A stretch of DNA of 64,000 nucleotides from Collybiopsis luxurians FD-317 M1 (lineage: Eukaryota > Basidiomycota > Agaricomycetes > Agaricales > Omphalotaceae): assembly GCA_000827265.1 (NCBI GenBank), contig KN834757.1, forward strand, positions 1,051,554 to 1,115,553. Direction: 5' to 3'. Position 1 is the first letter of the stretch; each line of letters starts with the position of its first letter. Below, piece after piece: positions 1-12,874 of the stretch. The position numbers were made by a program, and so were the translations under genes. A model generated the notes under the pieces. It was not told the origin of the DNA, did no database searches, and saw nothing but the letters and a program-made list of their open reading frames with translations.

Positions 1-270
1 GCGTTTACTCTTTTCAACATTGCGTTCGATGCGAGATTTGTGAGCCTCCTGGTCATCCGAGACATTCGGTACATTTTTGGATTCGTCAAGCTCGTATAGC
101 GTTACGGCGGCAGTGTGCACGCTTTCCCGTGCTTTAAGCCCCGAGCTATGGCTAGCACCCAGACGGACGTTGGATGAAGAACGGGTTGAAGAACTTCGTA
201 GTGTCCTTGTAGTCGGAATTGCGACTGCGGCTGCTTTTGGCCTCGAGCCTGTGGCGAGAGGTCCAGTCAT
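1..270 (-). CDS. Unrecognised protein, N-terminal part (cut by window edge)
   Basis: An uninterrupted minus-strand frame starts at an ATG (268-270) and stays open to base 1, giving 90 residues with no stop. It begins MTGPLATGSRPKAAAVAIPT and is rich in Ser, Arg and Ala, followed by a charged stretch (DDQEAHKSRIERNVEKSKR) that may lead into a helix. I do not recognise the family. It lies 148 bp downstream of the stop codon of the sacsin-like gene and in the same orientation. The low-complexity start suggests a disordered N-terminus. The start is simply the first ATG of the frame, and the rest of the gene is outside the window. Confidence 0.5.
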   Translation of the reverse strand, partial: MTGPLATGSRPKAAAVAIPTTRTLRSSSTRSSSNVRLGASHSSGLKARESVHTAAVTLYELDESKNVPNVSDDQEAHKSRIERNVEKSKR

Positions 271-418
271 AACGACGCGTAGAAACCACGACTTAATTTT
301 GTAGAGAAGAGTGTAGGCGTCTATTTTAACCACCCGAATCTCCTGTGCCCAATCAACACCGAATCCAAAGATTATCATTAGGTAGACTCTACGCGTACAT
401 ATATATTATACATTATTG

Positions 419-3400
419 TTACTTAAAATCATCCAAGATGTCCGCGTTCTTCTCAGCAAAATCTTTGCAAGCTTGGGCAAGCTCTGTTGCGTGGTGTTCT
501 TCAGCTTCCCTTCGAACTACGAAAAGTGAGCGAGGATAGTCAGGAAAGAAAAATAAACTTACTCATATCGAGCGTTTCCGGTTGAATGAAGAGGTATTTC
601 GTAGTTATAAACCAACCAAGTTTCTTCCTCAGTGCGGGCAGATCCCAACTATCAGCCACCGGCAGCATCTCTAACAAATTTTTCAGCAGTTCCATAGCCT
701 GCTCTTCGTTGTCTGTGCGTTCAGCTTGAATATCACCAGTGTAAACGATATCTAATAGTCCGATTATGTTGAGTGAACGTCAAAACGCTTTCCAAACCAA
801 GTTCGCTTACCAAGGAACGCACGGGCGCCAAAGTATGTACCCGGAAATTGTAACACTCGCTCCGTGGCCTCATTCCAACCGGTCAGTGCATCTTCTATGT
901 GTGGAACATGGGCAGCAAGGTAGGCCGCGTGCGCTTTAAGCCGCAAACGATTCGGAGATTCATCTTCTTCGAGATGCTCAGGATCCGGCCGCAATTCAAT
1001 ATCCAACAGCTTGCCGCTGGCTCGCAGTCTTTCGAAATCCTCGTCTCCAAATACCGCCTCGTCTTCATATGTAACATCCACCCGTTTACGAGCCCCAGTC
1101 GCAAGTAGCAAATCCTTGAAGGCGTGCAAAAATGGCTGAATTGTATAAAATCTCCCTGAATCATACGCAAGATTGAGGACGAGCTGACTGGCCGAGCGCC
1201 ACTCCCAAGGTTCAAGAGGATCATCGATATCGGCAACATTCAAGAAAATGGGCTCGTTTTGGTGCCCTCTCAAAACGGTTTCCGCAGCGGATCGATTATC
1301 CTGGAGCCAATCATACGTCGCGTTAAGGTGGCATATAAGGCTTGGGTCGTGAGCATGGTCTCTAGAAACCTGAATTGCGAGGACTCTGAGATGAGCGACC
1401 TAGAAAGGAGCTAAAATCAACCCAAGACATTAGACACCTGTGAGAATGAACACTCACAACATCCTCTGCTGTAGGGACTCCAATGTCGGGATAAACAGCG
1501 ATGAGATTCTGTGCTGGTGGAATGTCGAATCTGCAACGTTGTGTCCAGGCGATAGACCAATATTTTTCTCGAAGTAGATCACGGGGGCGCACAACTGCAG
1601 GATATTGTTGAGCGAAATATGGACCTGGGTCATACGAGATGCCCGGTAGGCCAGCGGTGCCACGGGGAATGAAAGATATATCGTCGAGGATGATCCATGT
1701 GTCTCTGTCAGACATGATCTCGCGGGGTAGCTGGTTACTGTAGTGGTCATACACGATGGTTGCTCTTTCTCTGAGGAGAATCTCATCGAGTTGATCTCGA
1801 AGCAAATCTTGCTGGATTACCTGTGCGCACTGTAGAAAGACATCGATCGTCACACGGCGTTGAACATCTAGATTTTCCTGGAGATCCTGGAAATCTGGAT
1901 GAACAAACATGACTTGTTCGCTGTGATGAAACGCTGCTCTGAACAACGGTTGGGAGCTGCTAAAGAGTTCTTCAGGGGATCTCAGCACGAGACCGCCATC
2001 TGGCACCTTCAAACTAGTAGCCCTGCCATCGATGAGTTTCTCTACAAGATACTTGTAGTCGTCTATGTCGTCCTGAGAGAGACAGTATGGTAGCGAAAGC
2101 ATTGCGGAAAGGTCCGTGCGTGACGATGTTCGATTACGGTCGTCTTTCAGAGCAAACCATAAGCTCTCCAGCTCCCTCGAATGTTGAGCAACTGACTGCT
2201 CTGGGTCCAAGAACCGGCTAATTCTGGATAATATGATATCAGATGGAAGTTGTCGGAGCTCTTTCGCGCTTGACCGTTGAATAAGGCCATTTTTGGCGGC
2301 TTCCCATAATGGAAGTGTTGTGAGAAAGTCTAGATGGGTGGAATCTAAGTCACCCAAGCCGAACATCATTCTTTGTACAATCCAGCGAGCGAGCCAGTCT
2401 GCACTTTCTCCCTTCAAACGTGTAAACGGGTTTCTACAATTTTGAAACAAACACTGAAGGAGCTTTTTGAAGGAGAACTCCAAACGTCTATCGTCGGAAG
2501 AGAGGATGGGATGTTCTCGAAGTATGAAGATATCGAGTTCATTCATCAAGGCTCGCAACTCTGGGACTTTGGGATCTGGAAGCACCACACCAGAATGGCA
2601 ACTTGCCAGGGAAACGAAAACTTGATCATCCTGGGTTGCGAATAGAGGATATTCGTACAAATGATCAAGCTTCAAGCCAAACGGAAGTCGGCTCGGCTTC
2701 AGGAATGTCTTCCAGAAAAGATTTATCCATGCGATAGTTTCGTCAGAATGACGAGCATTGCTGGATGGACGTCCGACGCAGCGCTGAATGAACGACAGGG
2801 CCGTCTGACTATCAGAATCTTGTACGCCATATGAAGGGGATGCAATCAGGAGCTGGGCAGTTTCTCGGGATATAAAATTCGATAGGAATCGTGACTTTGG
2901 AAAGAGCCCGTCGGGAAAGCTCGAGACGGATTCGGAGAAATAGATTGGGTCCCCGTCGTTGAAGCGGCGTAGAATCAAGTCTTCCGTGACTAGAAGTGGG
3001 AGATTATATCCAGTTGTCAGCTTGGCTTCGAGGATGAAGCATAAAGTCGAATCGATCATGGAAATCAGTTTCATTAACTCCGTAGCTTCAGTAGCTTCAG
3101 TAGGTCGTCCCTCTAGTTGTTTAGTATGTGAATCCCGTCTGTGACTGAATAACTCGTACAACCGCTGTTCGACGTCGGCCTGTTTCAGGATATTGACTAG
3201 AGACTCTGCATCAAGTATGGAGAAGCCAGAGTCAGGCAGGTAAGAAGTAGCACTCCCCAGTGTCACAAAACGGGAAACTTTAAGGAAAGTGAGTAGTTCC
3301 CGTATGTGCACTGGTTCTTTGGAAGATACGAGGGCATCTTTGGGACATATCAACTCTCCAGTTACGGTAGGGAAGATTGCATAGTCGGTTGTGGGCAGCA

Positions 3401-6400
3401 GAGTATAAAATGCGTTAGAAAGTGCTTCAGAAATGGGCCCTTTGTTGGCCTTTTTCGGCCACCAATGAGTACCCTTCCTTTTCTGAAGTTTGGAGAGAAT
3501 ACTCTCCAAGCCACGTAGATATAAGGGTGGGAAAGCTTGAGACAGTAGCCACATATTATATTCAGATTGCAGTGTGCGCCTCCCGTTACCGTCAGGGGGG
3601 TCAAATCGAATACCGCGACGATCACTGGAGACCGCGAAAGCGCTGTTAAGGTGAGCAGGAATCATCGAAAGCACCTCGGGGAGTCGTAATCCGGAAAAAA
3701 GATGATACTGAACACCCGAATCAGAATCTAAGCAGAACGCCAACGAAATTTCGATTCCTGCATCAGCCTTCAGCTGTTCAACCACTGGGTGGAATTCAAC
3801 AGGGACTTGATCCATTGGAACACAGTCTGTGATAACGAGCCATCGCCGTTGCGACGACTCATTTACGGAGTACGAGAATACGGACTTCTCTGGAACAACG
3901 CCGCCCGAGGCTGTTTGAATCTTTGCCGCCGCGACTGACCAGAGCTTCACTGTTTCATCTCCTAGACGTTCTTGAGCAACAATGAGTCTCAGGGAGGTGA
4001 AGAACAGCGCGCTCTGTGCCAGTTCGTGGTAAGACCCCATTATCAATTCTCGGCAACGAGAAAGCGACATTGCATTATTCGATAAGCGAGATGGAGAACC
4101 TGCTGCGGATCCTCTCAAAGGAAGTCGTATCAAGGTCTAGAGAAATGTTTAGGAAAAAGTGAACAAAGGTGGAGTTCCGTTCACATACCCCGCGGTACTC
4201 GTCCATGTCCATCGAGAAACCGTTAATCCCATGCAGGGGAGCCAGATGACCGTCATATGTTCTAAGACTGCCGTCAACAACAACAATAGCATTAATGAAG
4301 TAACATGAATTCACCAACCTGCGGAAATTTTTCAACTTGCGCCAAATGGAACGCCTCATGATTTGGCCACGACGCTTAGGCAGATACGACGCCGAAGGGT
4401 CTAAGATCATAATATACTCTCCGGATACAATGAATGCAACCTGCAAATTGTTCATTATTTTGCACGACGCGCATGCATCGACAGCCGAACTGACCTCTGA
4501 AAAGTGGTAGAAAGATAGAGCTCCCAGGCCGAATTTTCCGATAGTGCCGCTGGAGTCCTGCTTCCCTCCTTCGCCAATGTTCCGGACTCCTCTAAAGTCA
4601 TTGTCGGAAAAGATAGTATCGTTGAAAAGAACTAAGGCTGGACCCTGCTGAAAAACGCTCATTTGTGGACATAAAATACGAGTCGAGTTGCACGGCTTTG
4701 TATCAAGTAGGATCTCGAATTGACATGCCTTTGCATCCGAAGCATTTGCCAAGAACTCGTTCAAGGAGTATTGTATATCGTATTCAACGAGAGTCTTCCT
4801 GATACGCGTGACCAACGACTCAGATATGTCCTCATCGTCGATGTCAAGATCATCTTCATCGTCAAGTCGTAAAGAGCTGAGAGATGGAATGCGCAGTCTC
4901 TCTGCAACCATTCTCGAGATCGCCGGGTGAGCTGCGAAAAGATCGTCTTTCAATGTCACAAAGGTGGAATCACTGCCCAAATCGTTGAAGTAAACTTCAG
5001 ACAGTTTGCGCACCGCAACGTCTTGATCTAGAACGAGAATGCGCTCGCGTTGGTCATCCGAAATTTCCTCCCCTTGCAACGACAACTCCGATAAGAGAAG
5101 TTGCATTTCACTCACAGAATCAGGCTTGGAGAAAACTTCGGCGAGGGTTTCTATGAGGATATCTACAGTTGGCCTGAACGAATCTCAGAAAGACAGTACC
5201 AGAACCAAAGCACCATTGCTCTTACCGTTCACGGCAGCCCATTGCCTTGAGAAAATCCACATAGCTACGCTCTTGAAGTTCCAACGGTATGCAGTGGAAG
5301 GATCTCCCAATCTGAGCATCAGCCAAAAGGGTGTATCGAGTTGACGCAATGCTAGAATGAGACAGAGGGATCCATTCCCGGTCTCGAACCATATCCTGTA
5401 ACACGCAGAGGTTGGCAGATGCTAAAGCCCCCTTAGAATACTGCTTCGCCAGGTACTGAATAAGGCGAAGCAACCGACCAGAACGATGGGAGATATCAGG
5501 CCGGTCAAGGGTAGCTTGAAACTGCTGCTCCAGTATTTCGAATTCAAGGGGGATCCCCCATCCGAGCGCTTTCCGCATGTGGCCAGAGATTGGACGGGCG
5601 ACGATGGAAAGTACCTCGTCAAACAGGAATTGATGTTCGTCAGGCTGTAAATCACGGCATTGCTGCCTAGGTGCCAAAGTACCATGGTCAGTCGGGATCC
5701 ATGACGTCTGGTCATCAGTCTGCAGTTTCTGGGCGTACGAGGGATCCCATTCTTCTGATAACAAATCCAGCAGCCTCCTGGCCTTTTCAAAGCGGACAGC
5801 ATCGGCCGGGGCGTGAGAAATATGTTTGATTCGCTCATCAAGCATCTCGGACGAGAGTTGAGTGCGAAGCAGATTCGCAGATTGCATCATACTCAAATTG
5901 GACGTTTCGGAATATGGATCCGCAGGGAATCGGTCAGTCTCGTCCTCATATAGGCCTGCGATGGAGGAATGGGGGTCTATAATGTCGGCTGGGCAGGCGA
6001 GAATGCGAGAATGAGCGGTAGGAATACATTTTTGATGGCGCAGCTTTTCTCGAGCTTCCTGTGTTAGCAACATTAGCCAGGGAATGATTCGTCGTAGCAG
6101 CAGATCCTGGAGAGATTCCGGCTGATTTGAGATATTTTCGGCAGCAAGATTCAGAATTTCTACCTCTCTGAGGACACTGGATAGAGGTTCGAGAACCTGA
6201 AGCAGCACTGACGAAGTTTTCGAAACGTCCATGAAAGTGATATCTTCGAGAATAGGCAGAGGAAAGTCATCAGCGACGTTGACGAATTGCAAACAACGGC
6301 CTGTGGCGGTATTCAACTCGGTCTTCGGCGAGGGTACGCTGGGAATGCGAGTCGGGAAGATAGGCAGACGACAGAAATCCATTTGCTGTTGACGATTCAG

Positions 6401-8954
6401 TGCAGGCTTGACCTGCAAGCACTGAGTCAGATGGTTCTGAAGTATGAGACGATCCTCATGTTTCGGAATGTCAGGATTGATGAAGCCTACGAGTTCCGGG
6501 ACGTTTTCAATGGATAACGCCATTGCATGAATGGTAAGTGTGCCCGTAGACGTCAGAGAAGGGTGCAGGAATGGAACGTTCGCATCTCTAAGCATTTTCA
6601 ACAGTTCTTCTTGTACAGGAGACGAGAGAAATGCCTTTTTCGATACCTGGCGCAGGGTATCATCGAGCATAGGAAGAAGACAGAAGGACGATGCGACCAC
6701 GAAAAATGGATGAGAATCGGGCAGGCTTAGGCTATCCATCCAATTCCAAAAAGCACAGCACCACGAGACACTGGGCGAAGACGACAAACAGACTCTTCGT
6801 AGATAATTCTCCATAATTTCTGGACTGAAGTCAGTAACATTGAGATAGTCTCGACTGAAGGATTGGGCCAGCTTGTCACGAGCAATGTTCGGTAAAGCGG
6901 AGATGTCGATGATGTTGGCGTCGTAAGAACGAAATAACTCTGCCTCAGCAGCTGTAGCCAAGATGTATCGGGTAGATACTACATTAGGCGCGGAAAGGGA
7001 AATGCGATCACCACCGACAGTTAGAATCAAAGGGAGTTCGACGATGTACGATGGGGAACTTGAGATGAGATATTCCAGAATACGATCCTTATCTGGATTG
7101 CCAAGGTTTCCCAGTTGAGGTATTCGCGGCTAAAGGCGCAATCAGCTTTTGTGGGAACATCGATCATGAAGCGAAATCTTACTCGAAGAAGGGAGTGCAA
7201 ATTGTGGCCATCGAAAGAGTAGAGGCAGCCCTGCTGCTTGGAACGGAAATCGGACCGTTCGAACGCTATAAAGATAGGTGAAGGAGGGGTTACAACAGAA
7301 ACTCCAGCCATCGATACAGCATGGACTAGCTCCCTATCGAAAGATGCTGCAGCTGCTAATGCCGTTTGGCCGGATCCTATGAATGTGCAACGTCCCTGTA
7401 TGAGAGCAGGAAAGACCTCCTCGCAGTTCTCCAAGACGGTGTTCATGACAAGAGCAAGTGAAGCAGGAGCCAGCGATGAATTTTCCAATGGCCAAGCGGA
7501 CCAAATATCTTCTACATGCTCCTCTTTCACAAGGATCCGAAGAAGTAATGACCAGGCCATCGGAAGGAAATCCTCAAATATCATACGATTCCAAAATACA
7601 AGAAGCCTGTCAAGATATCAAGAAGTTCACGTAGCCCACAAAGTAACAAGAACCATTACCTTTCACGCGATTCGTCCTCGATCCCCAGCTCATTTGGATT
7701 TCGGAGGTGCTGACGATCAGAAGTTAGAGCGAAAACTCCGTGGACGTGAAGAGGAAATCCAGTCCAGATAGGAAGCGGTAGAAGAGTGAAAAGCTGTCCT
7801 TTAACATGCTGATGTGACAGAGGGAATGCCAGAGCAATATGTGATGACAACTTGTCCTGTTTAAGACGGTCATCCACATTATAACCAAGACGTTGTGATA
7901 TTTTCGATTGAACCGATGCTTCGTCGTCTACAACGTGAACAATCCGCCATTTGTGAACAACAGAGCGGTCAGAACCGACTGTAGAAACGATATCCAGTCT
8001 GTAAGTCTCGGAACGACAGACGTTCCCGGGCACGAAAGATCTCAATGGAGCAACCTCCGGATTTGATACAGTAACTGTGGCTTTGACAGTCATACTACCG
8101 TCCACTCCGATTTCTCGAAGCTCGATAAACATGACATGCTTCAAAAACAGGAGTGCAACGGGGAGCTCATTCTCTATAAAACCGTGAAATAGACTCCGAA
8201 TGTGATCGATCCTCGTTTCAACTGGCTTGATTCTGCTGCGCTGAGCTTCGGCATGTGTACGCAATGGCAGACGCACGACTGTACCCTCAAACGGGACTTC
8301 AGTGAGTGCTCCGCGAAAAGCGTCAGTTTGGTCTTGGAATCGGTTCATCTCGTCTTTGATTGAAATTGAAACACCGCCTTCAAACTCGTCGAACTCTCCA
8401 TGAGGATCAAAGATGACGAGTTTGTCTCCAGAGAGGATGTGAATGTTGTCGGTTATCTTGGAAGTAATGCTCATTCAGCGAGTGGCACAGCACATGCTTT
8501 GAATACATACGTGATAACAGGCACGAATACCCAACCCATATTTGCCAGTTTTTCTAGAGATAATTCATTATTTCACCCCGACAAAGAGGAGAGGGTCACA
8601 CACGTTTCATCGGCCGATTTGTTTGAACCATGAATAGTCCTGACGGCCTCCCAATCGCTTTCGGTAAACATGCTATCGTTTACAGCAAGAAGAGATGGAC
8701 CCTGGGTGCGTTTGAGGACGTTTTCAATTACGCTCTGGTCTCCATGTTGACGACAATCGAGGATGAAAGTCTGTCATTGAAAACAAGTCAAAAATGGATT
8801 TCATTCAGTTTGTTATTTCATGCACCTGCTTAGTGGCCCCTGCATCATCCGAGTTCTGCAGGATCTCTCGTAAAATAGAATTTCCCGGATAGCTATCAAG
8901 AATCCCACTGATGGCGGATGCCATATCGACCCGTTCACGCCAACTGGAAGGCAT
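419..8954 (-). CDS. Giant sacsin/Hsp90-like ATPase-domain protein with C-terminal BTB-like domain
   Basis: Thirteen exons join in frame (8826-8954, 8604-8770, 8511-8553, 7660-8456, 7183-7606, 5226-7129, 4495-5173, 4319-4440, 4189-4267, 1458-4136, 811-1399, 563-751, 419-516) to 2,632 residues. Residues 1-130 carry a sacsin-type GHKL ATPase: ILREILQNSDDAGATKQ (N-box), LLAVNDSMF, then KTGKYGLGIRACYHITDN. A second, degenerate copy follows near residues 1,250-1,440 (LNEFLANASDAKA, GPALVLFNDTIFSDNDF, GTIGKFGLGALSFYHFSE). The last 200 residues look like a BTB/POZ fold (LLDIELRPD, RLKAHAAYLAAHVPHIEDAL, FGARAFLDIVYTGDI). Sacsin-family proteins are thought to be Hsp90-like co-chaperones, and BTB domains often dimerise or recruit Cul3. 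A chaperone-linked ubiquitin role is therefore inference. Start chosen: ATG 8952-8954, two codons' reach upstream of the ATPase fold. Introns 4441-4494 and 4268-4318 are multiples of three without stops, so their retention is possible. Confidence 0.85.
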
Positions 8955-9412
8955 AGCGAATGATATGGAAAGTTGAAACAGTCAGAAGGAAAGAGCTCAA
9001 ATGAGGATCAAGCACAAAGAAACTCAAAAAGGGAATCCAGCTGCGCCACAACAGGAGAGCCCACCGGGATGACGCCTGTAGAACCCATGGCCCACGGAAC
9101 AAAATGAAATCTCGTGCCATTCAAAGCCGGAAAGAGATAGAGATGGATAGAAGATAAGAAAGGCTTTGATTGGCATTTTGAGAACCAGAACCGCACGACG
9201 ACAACAAAAAGTCGCCATTTGCCGTGATTCATGGCCGAGACGGAGAAGACAGTCATTGGAAATAGTGGCTTGAGCAAATTACACGTCGTACAGAGTCTGG
9301 ATATGCGAAAACTTGGAGATGACTGCAAGTAAAAGTGTCGGTGAGATTGAAAGAGACAGGGAAAACTGCAGCGTCAGGCGCTTACTGAGCGCTTCGCAAC
9401 TTGACCCGCAAC
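8955..9412. promoter_or_regulatory. Divergent intergenic region, sacsin-like gene / SNF8
   Basis: 458 bp separate the two start codons, so both promoters must lie here. I see no clear TATA box or tRNA. Open frames on the minus strand (8935-9328) lack family resemblance and overlap the presumed 5' leader. Confidence 0.5.
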
Positions 9413-10183
9413 ATGCACAGACTCAATGGCGTTGGTCTCGCCGCCTTTGACCGCCATACTTCTACCACTCAATCCTTTGCTGCTCTTTCATCTACACTCT
9501 CTCAAACCCAAATATCTCACCTTCAGACTCAGCTAACTTCCTTTCGTTCCGCCCTTACAACTTTTGCGACTAATCATAGAGAAGACATTCTTTCCGACCC
9601 CTCTTTTCGCCACAAGTTCACTCAGATGTGCTACAATATTGGCGTGGACCCTTTGGCTGGTCCACGCAAAGGCGGATGGTGGGCAGAGTTATTACCTGGA
9701 CTGGGCGATTGGCAATACGAGCTGGGTGTACAGATTGTCGATGTTTGCGTATCGACGAGGGAGAGGAATGGTGGAATGATTGAATTGTCAGAGCTTGTAC
9801 GGCTTGTACGAAAGCTCCGTGGAGTTTCTGACGGCCAAGCTGGTCAAATAACTGAAGATGATATTATCCGTTCCGTGAAGACTCTCCAGCCTTTAGGGGC
9901 TGGCTATCAGATTATTACCCTCACAGATGGCAGGAAGATGGTTAGGAGTGTGCCAAAAGAACTTGACGAGGATCAGACCGTCATTCTGGCTATAGCACGT
10001 ATGCCTGGCAAGTATGGGAGGGTGACGGAGGAGGATCTCGTGCAGGAGAAGGGATGGACAAGAGAGAGGGCTCGTGGGGCGTTGGAGAATATGCTGATAA
10101 GGGATGGGCTATGCTGGGTCGATGAACAAGATGAGGTCTATGATAGAGTTTATTGGGTTACATCGGCGATGAAATGGGATTAG
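9413..10183 (+). CDS. SNF8: ESCRT-II subunit SNF8 (Vps22/EAP30)
   Basis: A single-exon gene of 256 residues, the usual size for this family. It starts MHRLNGVGLAAFDRH, like the short basic N-terminus of Vps22 proteins. It contains the family core FRHKFTQMCYNIGVDPL, followed by two winged-helix segments (around residues 110-170 and 180-250, with IITLTDGRKMVRSVP and GRVTEEDLVQEKGWTRERA). SNF8 is the central subunit of ESCRT-II, which joins ESCRT-I to ESCRT-III on endosomes during sorting of ubiquitinated cargo into multivesicular bodies. The frame is open a few codons upstream of the ATG, but those codons offer no other ATG. The lack of introns is unusual among its neighbours. Confidence 0.93.
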   Translation: MHRLNGVGLAAFDRHTSTTQSFAALSSTLSQTQISHLQTQLTSFRSALTTFATNHREDILSDPSFRHKFTQMCYNIGVDPLAGPRKGGWWAELLPGLGDWQYELGVQIVDVCVSTRERNGGMIELSELVRLVRKLRGVSDGQAGQITEDDIIRSVKTLQPLGAGYQIITLTDGRKMVRSVPKELDEDQTVILAIARMPGKYGRVTEEDLVQEKGWTRERARGALENMLIRDGLCWVDEQDEVYDRVYWVTSAMKWD

Positions 10184-10844
10184 GTCAGTGTGCCCCTGCC
10201 TGCTATACTCGCTTCACGCCCAGTAACCGTGCAGTTTGTCACTAGCTTCTATCGCGGCCGACGAAATAAGCCGCAAATATAACAGGGTAAGCTCAACCTT
10301 CGTTCGAGTTCCCGGTCGCCCTCAACGCATTCAAAGCTATCTTACTTTGAGCTCGAATCCACAGATCGAGGCAATAGTCTTGCCCTCGTCGTGTATCGAA
10401 TATCGCTGCCGTCATCCGAAGCTATGCTTTTAGACTTCTGCGCATCATGATCCTGTCGAGCAATAACAAAATACCTGAGGGCTGATCTTATTTCTATGTT
10501 TTTCTGATGCGCCGTGTGCGAACCCCAAGAGATTGGTGGCAGTATGGAGGCAGCTGTTCTGCTCATAGGTTGGGATCTGGGACTGGAATATCGATAGCTG
10601 ACAGAAGACAGGCGAGATAGGTCGTTTTCAATGCTTTCGTTACACCTGGCAAAGCGACTGTATAATCCGGAGGAGATTTTTTGAATCGAAATAATCCGAG
10701 TCAAGGGAAGGAGATGTGTCATGAATCTTTTCTCAGCTCAGTCTTTCGATATAGTTGAATTACAATGTGAGAGGTGGTGACGGGAATGTGGTGTCGAAGA
10801 CCTATTAGACTATCAGACTGTCATCACACGCATTCCTTCTTGGC
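10184..10844. other. Intergenic region downstream of SNF8
   Basis: 661 bp with no recognised gene. A 126-codon minus-strand frame (10342-10722) begins with ATG and has a plausible length. It is Ser/Arg-rich, has no known motif and no splice support, so it is not called. Confidence 0.4.
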
Positions 10845-10932
10845 GTCCCTGTCGATTAGTGGTCAAATCATCACGTTGTGGTTACAACTGCTGCATACCG
10901 TGAAGCCGGGAGCTCGAATCTCCCCAGGGACA
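10845..10932 (+). tRNA. tRNA-His(GTG), intron-containing, copy 1
   Basis: Acceptor GTCCCTG (10845-10851) pairs with CAGGGAC (10925-10931), discriminator A. Anticodon stem TCACG (10871-10875) pairs with CGTGA (10899-10903), and the loop carries GTG at 10878-10880. A 16-nt intron follows position 37 (10882-10897). T-arm GGGAG/CTCCC with a CTCGAAT loop. The exonic sequence is identical to two further copies at 18172 and 20661. Confidence 0.93.
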
Positions 10933-12874
10933 ATATCAAGATTATTATGTCATTAATGATATGTACAAGAACTTTCTTTTCTGCTAAATTCTATCTGCAT
11001 ATGTACTCTAATTTCATCTGTCTTTTTGAAAAGTAGGTTCTTGCTCTAAATTCTAGTTCGATAGACACTAAATATAATATTCCAAATTCCCAATGATAGA
11101 TATTTCTGACATCCAAGGCAGAGCAATCCTCATTAATCATGGTGCACAAAAGCTGACTACCCCTTTCAAGTTCCAACTGGCAACCGACGCTTCCCTCTTT
11201 TTCTCGTACCTTCTATTGCTCTGTAAGATTGGAATACTGAGTAACTCAGATCCGTTCCTATCTCCCGCAAAGGAGCAGATCCCAATCTCCGGATCAGACG
11301 CCTTTGGTCATCCTTGGCACTTGCAGCCACAACTACTACGTACACTCTTTTCTTGACCGAACGCATCGATATTTTGATTCTGATTCATCCCGGAGGACGT
11401 GAAGCCGATCTGCATTTATAAGGTGGCGTTAAACGTTGACTTTTTCATCTCCGATGCCTGTCGCGGTTACCACGGTTCCGAAGATCTAACGGATGTTGTG
11501 CTCGTCAAGCTGTTGTTTCAACCTTTCCCAGAAATCAACTAGCTAGTGATTCAAACTTCAAAGTTCCAACACACCACGCTTGCGACCGCTGGCTCGTGCT
11601 GCCCTGTTTCTTGCCGATGCTATATAATTTTGATAAGAAGATCTGCAATGTGAATTCTATGGGGCACGTTCCAAGTTGTTAGAGCTCTCTAAAATCGGAG
11701 CAAGCTTTTACAAGAAAGCCAGGAGAACAAGAGATTCGAGGCACGACGAATCCAGTAGCTGTGCAAGCGCTGCTGCATTGTTTCACGCGTCTGTTACACA
11801 TTTAGATCGCGTCTCGACGCGCTTGTTGGCTACCCGTCCTGCCCGAGCAGAGACGTGAATAGGATACTGTACTTCGGGTAGCAAGGTGTAGTATACAAAC
11901 ATATGGCATCGGCCGCGGAAAATGATTTCAAAGCTGACGAAAAGTATCATTCGCGGGGAGGTCGAGTATTTTCGAGCAAGGCGGGACATCAAGCATCAAG
12001 CATCACTCCTGTTTATCAGTCTCGAGAATATCGACGCTTCTGAGCGCATCGAATAACAACACGGATTCAGACAACTTTGGGGCTACATTCTCCTACCTCG
12101 GAGCGGGAGATGATATATCATGAGACTTAATCTTTGGAAGATCTTATGGAAAGCTGAAATGTCAAGGTTCAAGAGTGGCGTTGAAAACGGCGGAATGAAG
12201 GCACCGGAAACGAATCAAGAATCACAGGTACGCGCAATCAATTATCCGATTCAAGGTGACGATTTCGAAGGAGGAAACCGCGTGTTCATTGAGGTAAATC
12301 CCATTTGGCCTAGTTGTTCCATCACGCAGCATTTTGAAATCTATTGGGGTCAAAGATAACCTCTCATCTATATCATAGGAAGGGGGTCCTAGGAAGGGGG
12401 TGCTTGAAATGGTGAATATGATCTCGGTAAAAGCTAGGAAGGGCCTGGAAGCTCGTATCTTTTAGCGCAGCTTATTTTCAGCGAAGGGTTCAGAAATAGC
12501 AATCTTTTATGTGGGATCAGCTGAGACGATATTTTTGCCTCCAGTACCACATCCAAGTCCCTGGAGCACCGCAGACATAACGTCTGAAACCGCGAGAAGG
12601 GTTGAATATATGCACACAAGGATAAGCACTGCCTGCCGCCGGGTATATCAAAGGTACGTTCAGGGCTACAATTGATACTCATGACGAAAGGGGTTACTGT
12701 CGCGGTACTCCGTTGCAACAAAAATTGAAGCCGACATATCTCGGCTCACGGTGCCTGATACCGTGACAGGCTTGGAAATGATAAATAGCTGAGCTTCGGT
12801 CTCCGGAGAAATTTGTAAAATTCTGTCTTTCCCTTCTCGCAGCTTGCAGCTTCTCTTCACAAACATCTTTCACT
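10933..12874. other. Gene-poor stretch upstream of the repeat-peptide gene
   Basis: About 1.9 kb with no recognisable coding exon, tRNA or transposon. Short frames on both strands lack homology and splice support. The 3' end must hold the promoter of the repeat-peptide gene: an AT-rich ATAAATA at 12781-12787, about 90 bp before its ATG, is a weak TATA candidate. Confidence 0.5.

Noticed and set aside
10342..10722. 126-codon minus-strand frame downstream of SNF8
   Set aside because: No recognisable motif and composition typical of chance frames; it overlaps the likely SNF8 3' UTR.
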